The notes beneath the pieces were generated by a model that was given only the letters and a program-made list of their open reading frames with translations, did no database searches and was not told the origin of the DNA. Made by a program: the position numbers and the translations under genes. Below are positions 14,889 through 20,758 of a DNA stretch of 20,758 bases, one piece after another; the first letter of the stretch is position 1; every line of letters begins with the position of its first letter. Origin of the DNA: Promethearchaeota archaeon (GTDB taxonomy: Archaea; Asgardarchaeota; Lokiarchaeia; Sigynarchaeales; SOKP01); the NCBI GenBank assembly GCA_030620005.1, contig JAUXAJ010000052.1, positions 1 through 20,758 on the forward strand, given 5' to 3'.

Positions 14889-15218
14889 TTGTAGTGTTTT
14901 ATAAAAATTTCTTTATTAATAAATTAAATTTTAATTAATTTAAAGGTTTAAAGGATTTATTTACACTATCTATTAAGTTGGACAAACTTGTATAGGTTAG
15001 TAATAAATATTTGAATCAAAAAATGAAGTGACAAAAAGTCATGAACAACTATTGCTTAAAATCAGTAGTTTCCTAAGAGTTCGCACCAACTTTCGTGGTG
15101 GGCTTGACTGTTGGATTTAAAAGAACAATAGAAATCGTAAAAATCAGAAAATAACTATACAAAATAAAATCAGAAAACTTACACGTTAATAATTCAAGAC
15201 ATTTCCCACGCACAAAAC
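14889..15218. other. Gene-free stretch with a GC-richer hairpin patch
   Basis: This region holds the upstream DNA of the SCP2-like gene at its left and no recognisable gene. A patch at about 15065-15118 is less AT-rich and contains a short hairpin, CACCA (15084-15088) with TGGTG (15096-15100). A minus-strand frame (15062-15154) of 30 codons between stops also runs through it, ending HHESWCELLGNY. It could be a relic of a transposon end or a small RNA; neither is supported well. Confidence 0.3.
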
Positions 15219-15467
15219 TTAATATCCTGACTCTTCCGATCCCGAGAAGAAATCCTCAAAAGCTTTTCGATCTTGAGAAGAAATTCTATTTTTTTTTATG
15301 CTCTTTCTAATAACTATAGGAGCTGTTTCTTTATCGTCATGTTTTATGGTTTTCACTATCTTGTACTCTTTTTCGCTCTCGAGCTCAAATTCTTCGTCAC
15401 AAGCCTTGCAATATAGTTTTTTATTTTTGGGGATCAGAATGTTGTTACATTGTTCGCAAAATTTCAA
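15219..15467 (-). CDS. Zinc ribbon protein like the N-terminus of TFS/RpoM, without the second ribbon
   Basis: An 82-residue protein. The N-terminal zinc ribbon has C4, C7, C20 and C23 (FCEQC and LYCKAC, with IPKNKK between), which is the layout of the first ribbon of RNA polymerase subunits RPB9/RPC11 and of archaeal TFS. A lysine-rich linker follows, then a conserved-looking tail RISSQDRKAFEDFFSG. The second ribbon with the catalytic acidic loop that lets TFS stimulate RNA cleavage is absent, and none is found in the downstream DNA. The start is TTG at 15467, decided by the strong ribosome binding sequence AAGGTGATC (15475-15483 on the minus strand), which pairs with the 16S tail. It may be a polymerase-associated factor or an unrelated small zinc protein. 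Confidence 0.65.
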   Translation of the reverse strand: MKFCEQCNNILIPKNKKLYCKACDEEFELESEKEYKIVKTIKHDDKETAPIVIRKSIKKNRISSQDRKAFEDFFSGSEESGY

Positions 15468-15839
15468 TCTCTAAGATCACCTTGTTGTTTGTTCACGTTT
15501 TAACTATTTAAATTTTTCGATATTGATTTTATTAATCAACCATTTATCTTATAAATAATACAGTTATTTAAATTTATTGTTAATGAACACTAATCGGATA
15601 TAAAAAATTTTGTTTTAATATTTATAACTAAAAAATGATCTTTAGATGATTATAGAGAAGCAGAAGTTCATTATTATTTATAAAATATTATTAAATTAAT
15701 AATAATTGACTTAGGTTTTAATAAAATTTGCGTTTATTTAATTAAAAAACGATTTAACTAAAATGAAATTAACCAATTTTCAGTTTTTTGGGAGATTTTT
15801 TAAAAAGAGTTGGTTAGCATTGGTTTAATTACTTTTTAA
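15468..15839. other. AT-rich intergenic region, no gene seen
   Basis: Apart from the ribosome binding site and promoter of the zinc ribbon gene at its left end, I see only AT-rich DNA with homopolymers. TAACCAA near 15768-15777 and TTGGTTA near 15811-15818 form an inverted pair, and a third similar TTGGTTTA follows. These could be binding sites for a regulator of the acyl-CoA synthetase gene, but the motifs are short. Confidence 0.3.
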
Positions 15840-15879
15840 AAGTAAGATATTTTAGTTAAGCCTTACTTGTGTATATATT
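15840..15879 (+). promoter_or_regulatory. Promoter of the acyl-CoA synthetase gene with an adjacent inverted repeat
   Basis: TATATATT (15872-15879) lies 31-38 bases before the ATG at 15910, so the mRNA would be nearly leaderless, which is common in archaea. Directly upstream AAGTAAG (15840-15846) and CTTACTT (15862-15868) are perfect inverted arms that reach the edge of the TATA box, near the site expected for TFB contact. They could be an operator. Confidence 0.45.
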
Positions 15880-15909
15880 GGTTTTTACATTTTTAATACT
15901 TAGTGATGC

Positions 15910-17409
15910 ATGATGTCAAACTCGAATGAGTCAAACAACATTAACCTCGAAAAGTTATTTAATCCGCGGGCTATTGGCATAGTGGGAGCGTCGTACAATC
16001 CTGCTGGTGGAGGTTATTTTGTTCAAGCAATGAAAAACAAATTTCGTGGGCCGATATATCTTTTTAATCCTCGATTAGAGGGTAAAGAATTATTTGGGTA
16101 CAAGGTATATGGTTCAATTTTGGAAATACCAGCCGATAAACCAATCGATTACGTTATAATTGGTGTTCCCGCAAGGTTATGTCCAAAAATATTAGAAGAA
16201 GCTGGACAAAAAGGCGTGCCATTTGTGACAATTTTTGCTTCTGGATTTGGAGAAGTTGGAAAAGGAGAACTTGAAAAGCAAGTACTTGAAGTAGCTAGGA
16301 AGTTTAGTATCCGCATTGTTGGCCCAAATTGTCTAGGCGTGTTAAATCCTTCAGCAGGACTTTACATTGCTAGAGGACAATCAAAAAAGGCTGGAAATTA
16401 TAGCGGTGTATTTCAATCTGGAGGTTTGGCAGTAAACGCTGCACAACTTGCTGTATCGTATGGATGCTACATTTCAAAATTAATTTCAATAGGAAATGCG
16501 ATTGACTTATCGCACCCAGATTTTTTAGAATATTTTTTACATGATAGTCGTACGGCAATCATAGGGTTGTATTTAGAAAACCTCAAATCTCAAGAAATTG
16601 GCCGCAGGTTCATGGATGCTGCCAAACGCTGTAATTTGAATCGAAAGCCTGTAATTTTATGGAAAGTCGGCTTTGGCGAAGCTACAAAAAAAGCAATAAT
16701 GTCCCATACTGGAGGGTTAGCAGGTAATAACGCAATATGGAAGGCTGTTGCCAAACAAACGGGATGTTCTTTAGTAAATAATTCTGTTGAACTCGCTGCT
16801 CTAGCGTCTGCTTTTAAATTAACTCATCTGCCTGCATCACGCAAAATAGGATTAATTGGGATTGGCGGTGGGAGCACGATTGAAGCCGGTGATATTCTGG
16901 AGAGATACGGCCTCAAGATACCGAGATTAACGGATAAGACAATAAACAAGATGGGGCGATTTCTTTCCGAAGTAAACACCAACTTTTTAAATCCAATTGA
17001 CTTGGGCGCTCAAGGTGCTCTCCCAAACGTCTACTATAGGACAATCTTAGCCTTAGAGAGAGACCCTAATATTGACATCATCGTTTTTGTGAAAGATCCT
17101 GAGCGCTTTGCTAATTTAGAAGATACTATAATTCAGGGCATGGGGTTTGGGAAAGGACGTGATTTGAATGGGGCTTTTATAAAATACATAGGTAAAGCAA
17201 AAAGAATATGTAAAAAACCTATGATTTGTATAATGTTGAAAATTAGCGAAGGCTTCGAAGAATATAAGAGCCGCTATAAGTTTAAATTAAAGCTTTTAAA
17301 TCGAAACGTCCCAGTTTTCGAAAACTTTGATTTGGCGGGCTCTGTTCTTAATCACATGAATAACTATAGAGAATTTCTACAAAAATATGGCAAATATCCT
17401 AAAAACTAA
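15910..17409 (+). CDS. Acyl-CoA synthetase (ADP-forming) alpha subunit
   Basis: A 499-residue protein of the acetate--CoA ligase (ADP-forming) alpha type. The CoA-binding Rossmann domain (about 12-140) begins with LFNPRAIGIVGAS (16-28) and includes GPNCLG (138-143). The succinyl-CoA-ligase-like domains follow, with GVFQSGGLA (166-174), SIGNAIDLS (193-201) and the phosphorylated histidine motif SHTGGLAG (265-272, H266). The enzyme converts acyl-CoA, ADP and phosphate to acid, ATP and CoA, making ATP from fermentation of sugars, amino acids or fatty-acid products. A full enzyme needs a beta subunit with an ATP-grasp fold. It is not fused here, since the fused type is about 700 residues, and it is not in this window. 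ATG at 15910, with another ATG as the next codon. The acyl specificity cannot be told. Confidence 0.88.
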   Translation: MMSNSNESNNINLEKLFNPRAIGIVGASYNPAGGGYFVQAMKNKFRGPIYLFNPRLEGKELFGYKVYGSILEIPADKPIDYVIIGVPARLCPKILEEAGQKGVPFVTIFASGFGEVGKGELEKQVLEVARKFSIRIVGPNCLGVLNPSAGLYIARGQSKKAGNYSGVFQSGGLAVNAAQLAVSYGCYISKLISIGNAIDLSHPDFLEYFLHDSRTAIIGLYLENLKSQEIGRRFMDAAKRCNLNRKPVILWKVGFGEATKKAIMSHTGGLAGNNAIWKAVAKQTGCSLVNNSVELAALASAFKLTHLPASRKIGLIGIGGGSTIEAGDILERYGLKIPRLTDKTINKMGRFLSEVNTNFLNPIDLGAQGALPNVYYRTILALERDPNIDIIVFVKDPERFANLEDTIIQGMGFGKGRDLNGAFIKYIGKAKRICKKPMICIMLKISEGFEEYKSRYKFKLKLLNRNVPVFENFDLAGSVLNHMNNYREFLQKYGKYPKN

Positions 17410-17433
17410 TTCTTTTCCTCAGGGAAACAATTT

Positions 17434-18237
17434 CTATTCTTTTTTAAGATGTTTTACTTCGATTGGCCGCCCCGGACTCCCTTGATAATATTTTTTTCCT
17501 TGTTTGCCCCTCCAATTTTTATGTAATACCGTGTTTGGAAAGATTACACTATTATCTGTAGTTAAAACTCCTGGACCTACTATGATCCCCGGATATAAGG
17601 TCGTATTTTTTCCTAGCTTTATTTCAAGAATGCTAATCTTGCCAAAAATCGAATTAACGGCGTGACTAGATAATGAGGTCGTAGGATATATGAACGTATT
17701 TTCGCCTAAGCCCGTAAACTCTAAACCAACGTATCCATCGCAGTAAATCACATTTTTTTCAATTTTATTGTGTCCTATCCTTCGAAGAGCACGATTTACA
17801 AACCAAGGAAAAGGAGATTTAGATGTTAACCATATTGGATACTTAATAATAAACCCCCGTTTGTGGTAATATTTCAACATCTTTCCTTCGGGCGAATTAG
17901 GATCGTCAAGAACCCTGGGAAAAACACCTTGTTGAGGGGGGGACTTTTTGTTCCAGCTTGATGCCCAGAACCTACAAAACTCTATTAGCAAAATTAGATA
18001 AAAGTAGTATGAGATCAATAAAATTCCCGGTAAAATAAGGAAATGAATGATTAAAGGGATAATAAATAAGGTTATTAAAAAATATTCGAATAATAGAAAA
18101 AGTCCTAAACAGGCGTAAAAAGGCATTAGAAAGCTAATGAAATTGATTTTAAAGAAATCGAAGGCGTTAAGCTCCACAATGTTTTCCCTTTTTTCTTCGT
18201 TAATCGGCTCTTTTTCCTTCCCATTAATATCTTTCAT
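17434..18237 (-). CDS. Membrane-anchored left-handed beta-helix (hexapeptide) acyltransferase-like protein
   Basis: A 267-residue protein with an N-terminal charged stretch (1-20), two to three TM helices (about 31-92) and a C-terminal left-handed beta-helix domain (about 160-260) typical of trimeric LpxA-like transferases. The hexapeptide rungs are visible as GLGENTFIYP, KLGKNTTLYPG and IVGPGVLTTDNSVIFPN, and the domain ends with YYQGSPGRPIE, the usual GxPxRxI closing motif. His192 (SLSSHAVN) could be the catalytic base. The number of rungs is small. It may acylate or acetylate a lipid headgroup, sugar or surface polymer at the membrane; the substrate is unknown. It is transcribed divergently from the transporter pair, sharing a 57-base promoter region. 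ATG at 18237. Confidence 0.72.
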   Translation of the reverse strand: MKDINGKEKEPINEEKRENIVELNAFDFFKINFISFLMPFYACLGLFLLFEYFLITLFIIPLIIHFLILPGILLISYYFYLILLIEFCRFWASSWNKKSPPQQGVFPRVLDDPNSPEGKMLKYYHKRGFIIKYPIWLTSKSPFPWFVNRALRRIGHNKIEKNVIYCDGYVGLEFTGLGENTFIYPTTSLSSHAVNSIFGKISILEIKLGKNTTLYPGIIVGPGVLTTDNSVIFPNTVLHKNWRGKQGKKYYQGSPGRPIEVKHLKKE

Positions 18238-18294
18238 AATATTATTATTTATTAAAACCTATTAAAAATTATTTACGATTAATTTTTTTTTTAA
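18238..18294. promoter_or_regulatory. Short divergent promoter region
   Basis: 57 bases of AT-only or nearly AT-only DNA between the acyltransferase-like gene (minus) and the first transporter gene (plus). TATA-like tracts occur in both directions (TTATTTATTAAAA, ATTAAAAATT). Its shortness suggests that both transcripts have short leaders and may be co-regulated. Confidence 0.4.
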
Positions 18295-18315
18295 TTGATT
18301 GACGCCTCCAGAAAA

Positions 18316-19320
18316 ATGATTGACCCTATAACAGCGGCTGTTGGAATAATATTAGCCTTAGTGACGACTACCTTATTTAATTTAGCAATTGTTTACCAAA
18401 AGAAAGGATTGAACATCGCGCCTGAGATTGACATTGAGGGAGGGGTTAGCGGAATTATAAAATCCTTCAAAAATTTATTCAAGAATAAATGGTGGTTGCT
18501 TGGAACTATACTGGGAATCGTAGGCTGGTTCCCTTACATAATAAGCATAGGAATGGTTGGAGTTCTCGTGACTGAACCCATAATGGCTACAGGATTCTTA
18601 GTGTTTGTAGTTGCTGCTATTAGAATTTTGCACGAAAAGATATCAACACTGGAATATATTGCAATAACCATGTTAACATTTTCTCCCATTTTAATCGCGT
18701 ATTCTGGTATTTCTGACGTGAGATTTGACATGTACGAGTTTGTTGCACCTTTAATAATTTTTCTAAGCATTGCTTTATCAATAGCTATTATCTGTTTTAT
18801 TTTATCTAAAAAGAAACGCGGGACATCTATAGAGCCTCTTTACATGATGTTTACCGGGGCAATCCTATTTGCTCTTGGAGGTACATTTACTAATATTCTA
18901 GCACAAGCAATAATCTCTGCCGAAATCCAACTAACTTGGTATGTATTATTTGAAATCGTATTTGCAATATTTTGGTTTGATTATTATCATATGATGATCT
19001 TTGTTGGATTTTGGGGAATGGCAATAATGAACCTTTCGAGCGTTGCCTTTTACCAAGGAGCAATTCAGAAAGGTAAAGCGGTCGTAATGTATCCTATCTT
19101 AGACTCAATCGCACTAATAATTCCTATTATATCTGGATTGTTAATTTTTAAACAAACCTTTGAAAATATGATATTATTCACGGTCGCAGTAATTTTTGTC
19201 GTGTTCGGTTCACTAATCCTTAGCCGATTTCAAGCAGAAATTGAATCCATTGGACTTCCTCGAGCTAAAATAGGTGAAACCGGAGTGACTTCGACAAAAT
19301 CCGACTTAAAAGAAGACTAA
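18316..19320 (+). CDS. NIPA/DMT-type transporter, first of a tandem pair
   Basis: A 334-residue integral membrane protein with about nine TM helices, starting with IDPITAAVGIILALVTTTLFNLAIVYQKKGL-like TM1, which is the N-terminal pattern of NIPA-type members of the drug/metabolite transporter superfamily (a small residue-rich helix followed by QKKGL). Other marked parts are WFPYIISIGMVG in TM2-3 and SVAFYQGAIQKGKAVVMYP before the last two helices, a typical repeat-half motif of the superfamily. NIPA proteins are often linked to Mg transport, but many prokaryotic members are uncharacterised. I prefer the ATG at 18316, which matches the internal ATG of the downstream paralogue; TTG at 18295 would add seven residues. 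Confidence 0.75.
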   Translation: MIDPITAAVGIILALVTTTLFNLAIVYQKKGLNIAPEIDIEGGVSGIIKSFKNLFKNKWWLLGTILGIVGWFPYIISIGMVGVLVTEPIMATGFLVFVVAAIRILHEKISTLEYIAITMLTFSPILIAYSGISDVRFDMYEFVAPLIIFLSIALSIAIICFILSKKKRGTSIEPLYMMFTGAILFALGGTFTNILAQAIISAEIQLTWYVLFEIVFAIFWFDYYHMMIFVGFWGMAIMNLSSVAFYQGAIQKGKAVVMYPILDSIALIIPIISGLLIFKQTFENMILFTVAVIFVVFGSLILSRFQAEIESIGLPRAKIGETGVTSTKSDLKED

Positions 19321-19362
19321 AAATTTAAGTGTTTCATTAATGGCTACTTCGTGAACGCGAAT

Positions 19363-20316
19363 ATGGTTGACGTAATAACAATAATCGTTGGTATTTCCTT
19401 GGGATTAGTTGCCGCTTTTTTATTTAATGTTGCTGTTGTTTTACAAAAAAAAGGATTATTAAATGGTCCCGAAATCAATTTTGAGAGCGGAATTGTTGGA
19501 TTATTAAAAACTTTTAAAGAACTTTTTCAAAATAAAGCTTGGATTTCAGGTTTTCTCCTTAATGTCATTGCTTGGTTCCCTTACGTCGTTGCCATTGGAA
19601 TGGTTAGCATACTCGTGGTCTCTCCGCTTATTAGCGTTGGTTTAATCGTCTTTGTAATTGCTGCTAATAAAATTTTAGGGGAGAAAGTTTCTTTTTATGA
19701 ATTTATTGCTATTATCACGTTAATGATAGCACCAATCTTAATTGCGTTCGCAGGAATTTCAAGAGTGTTTATTGACTTATTTAATTTTTTAATACCCTTA
19801 ATCGTCTTCCTGATCATTGCGCTTAGTGCAAGCATTCTGTGCTTTGTTTTCTCAAAAAAAAATAGAAATACACAAAAAGAGGGCTTATTTTTAGTGTTTG
19901 CTGGGGCAATCTTGTATTCACTTGGTATAGTCTTTACAAATGTATTTACTCAAGCACTGCATGATGCCGACGCAAATCCAATCTTTTTCTGGGAAATTTT
20001 ATTTGGCATTTTTTGGTTCTTCCTTACGAGTTCTTACGCCCATCTTTGGGTTTTTCTAGGGTTCTGGGCCATGGTGTTTTTTAACGCCGTTAGCATTGTC
20101 TTTTATCAAGCGGGATTTCAAAAAGGAAAAACTATATTGTTATTTCCTATTTTTAACATTTTAACCTTAATCCTTCCAATCATGGCAGGATTGTTAGTTT
20201 TTGGTCAAATCGTTAATAACTATTATTTATTTTTCATTGCCATTATCATGATTTTGTTCTCAACCCTAGTTTTGAGCAAATTTCAAGGAAAAATAGAATC
20301 TATAGAGAAATTATAG
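19363..20316 (+). CDS. NIPA/DMT-type transporter, second of a tandem pair
   Basis: A 317-residue paralogue of the previous gene with the same TM layout: VDVITIIVGISLGLVAAFLF in TM1, then VVLQKKGLL, NVIAWFPYVVAIGMVS, and SIVFYQAGFQKGKTILLFP near the end. It begins about 40 bases after the stop of the first gene, so the two are probably one operon and may form a heterodimer, as paired small transporters of this superfamily often do. The ATG at 19363 matches the first gene's start; a GTG at 19351 would add four residues. No soluble domain. A palindrome follows the stop codon. The substrate is unknown. Confidence 0.75.
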   Translation: MVDVITIIVGISLGLVAAFLFNVAVVLQKKGLLNGPEINFESGIVGLLKTFKELFQNKAWISGFLLNVIAWFPYVVAIGMVSILVVSPLISVGLIVFVIAANKILGEKVSFYEFIAIITLMIAPILIAFAGISRVFIDLFNFLIPLIVFLIIALSASILCFVFSKKNRNTQKEGLFLVFAGAILYSLGIVFTNVFTQALHDADANPIFFWEILFGIFWFFLTSSYAHLWVFLGFWAMVFFNAVSIVFYQAGFQKGKTILLFPIFNILTLILPIMAGLLVFGQIVNNYYLFFIAIIMILFSTLVLSKFQGKIESIEKL

Positions 20317-20339
20317 AATTAAAATAAAATTTAGTTTTT

Positions 20340-20358
20340 CTTAAAGAAATTCTTTAAG
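20340..20358. terminator. 19-base palindrome just after the transporter operon
   Basis: CTTAAAGAA and TTCTTTAAG are perfect 9-base arms around a single A, starting 24 bases after the second transporter's stop and preceded by TTTTT. It could be a transcription end signal, an operator facing the other way, or a boundary of the transposase relic that follows. With only a one-base centre it cannot form a good hairpin without unpairing part of the arms, so a protein-binding site is at least as likely as a terminator. Confidence 0.35.
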
Positions 20359-20376
20359 GAACCTTCTAACTCAAAT

Positions 20377-20502
20377 TTAAAAAAAAATACACAGATACTC
20401 AAAGTCTGTTATCGGGCTGTAGGGAGATAGCCAGAATACGGCAGTAATTTTGTTCAAACCGTTTTGGAAGCGTTTGTCTAAGAAGACTGGTTTACTCGTG
20501 TC
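20377..20502 (-). pseudogene. Relic of an IS630-like transposase C-terminus
   Basis: On the minus strand a 41-codon frame flanked by stops reads DTSKPVFLDKRF, then LNKITAVFWLSPYSPITDFE and YL. IS630-type DDE transposases have at this place a segment K-(I/V)-x-hh-(F/Y)-LPPYSPxLNPIEYLW; the SPYSP and EYL words and their spacing match, while the NP of LNPIE is lost (ITDFE). The rest of the gene is absent: upstream DNA is broken by stops and quickly becomes AT-rich. The patch is visibly less AT-rich than its surroundings, which fits foreign origin. It is not functional. Confidence 0.55.
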
Positions 20503-20644
20503 CTAAAAGGAAAAATAGCCAAAATTTAAATATTGGAATCAGTATATAAATACTATAGCGAAACTTAAATAAATCAATTTTAGTTTAGAATTGTTTTAAT
20601 ACATGATATTTGAATTAAAAAACTACATTTAATAAAGGATTAAG

Positions 20645-20758
20645 ATGAAGATTTCAGAAAAAGGAATGAAAATCATTTATATTATAAATATAATTTTCAT
20701 CGTTGCTTTGATAATCTTATGGCAAGTCGGTGATATAGTTTATGCAAAGGATCAATGG
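20645..20758 (+). CDS. N-terminus of a membrane-anchored protein, cut by the window edge
   Basis: The frame is open from ATG 20645 to the last base of the window (38 codons). The product starts MKISEKGMKI and continues with a hydrophobic helix (IYIINIIFIVALIILWQVG, about 11-29), then DIVYAKDQW. A short basic N-terminus followed by one hydrophobic helix fits a signal anchor with the following part outside the cell. GGATTAAG just before the ATG may be a weak ribosome binding site. Too little is present for a family call. Confidence 0.5.
   Translation, partial: MKISEKGMKIIYIINIIFIVALIILWQVGDIVYAKDQW

Larger units (their letters stand above)
20317..20644. other. Intergenic region with palindrome, transposase relic and promoter
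   Basis: Besides the palindrome and the transposase relic listed separately, the right part (20521-20644) is AT-rich. It contains AGTAT/ATACT arms around a TATA-like core (20541-20554), possibly the promoter of the gene that starts at 20645. No RNA gene was recognised. Confidence 0.35.

Noticed and set aside
15062..15154. Minus-strand 30-codon frame ending SQAHHESWCELLGNY with a CACCA/TGGTG hairpin, possibly the end of a TnpB gene with its RNA scaffold
   Set aside because: The resemblance to TnpB C-terminal tails is vague, no zinc finger or RuvC motif is present, and a five-base-pair hairpin is weak evidence.
20400..20510. GC-richer patch with short hairpins that could be a structured RNA
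   Set aside because: The minus-strand frame explains the composition better as an IS630-like transposase relic, and the possible stems are short and scattered. No tRNA features are present.

Overview
The window looks like a piece of an archaeal genome, most likely an Asgard (Lokiarchaeia-like) lineage. This is inferred from gene content, not from a marker gene. The DNA is AT-rich, with TATA-like boxes upstream of several genes. The ribosome binding sites that are visible match the 16S tail (AAGGTGAT, GGAGG). Families typical of archaea or Asgards are present: an archaeal-type STAND/AAA ATPase, an ADP-forming acyl-CoA synthetase alpha subunit, a TFS/RpoM-like zinc ribbon, an SCP2-like carrier protein and a multi-TM protein with a RING-like zinc domain. 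RNase III, which is unusual in archaea, is also present. No rRNA, tRNA or CRISPR array was seen.

Left part (1-2150): the C-terminal end of an unknown gene, an unknown acidic protein with a hydrophobic tail, an ArsR-like winged-helix regulator with a palindrome at its own promoter, and a short ORF that may be a decayed viral-type packaging ATPase. From 6416 leftward a minus-strand operon encodes an exporter-type ABC ATPase with unusual N- and C-terminal extensions, a 996-residue FtsX/MacB-type permease, a small membrane-anchored secreted protein and, overlapping its end, a 55-residue ORF that is easy to overlook.

Middle part (6500-12450): two tandem paralogous small proteins; a 3' fragment of a zinc-domain gene; a minus-strand NTPase (7451-9259) whose C-terminus looks like a nuclease of the restriction-endonuclease fold as found in Crinkler/RHS-type proteins; then the intact 7-TM plus zinc-domain gene of which the earlier fragment is a partial copy, and a GH63-like glycosidase. 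The partial duplication bracketing the NTPase, together with its domain layout, makes this the most likely place for a conflict or mobile system.

Right part (12650-20758): a small 4-TM protein and RNase III (minus strand), a helical unknown, an SCP2-like protein whose frame is broken in an eight-base homopolymer, a zinc ribbon protein lacking the catalytic second ribbon of TFS, the acyl-CoA synthetase alpha subunit, a membrane-anchored left-handed beta-helix acyltransferase-like protein, and two tandem NIPA/DMT-type transporters. A relic of an IS630-like transposase and the start of a membrane-anchored protein close the window.
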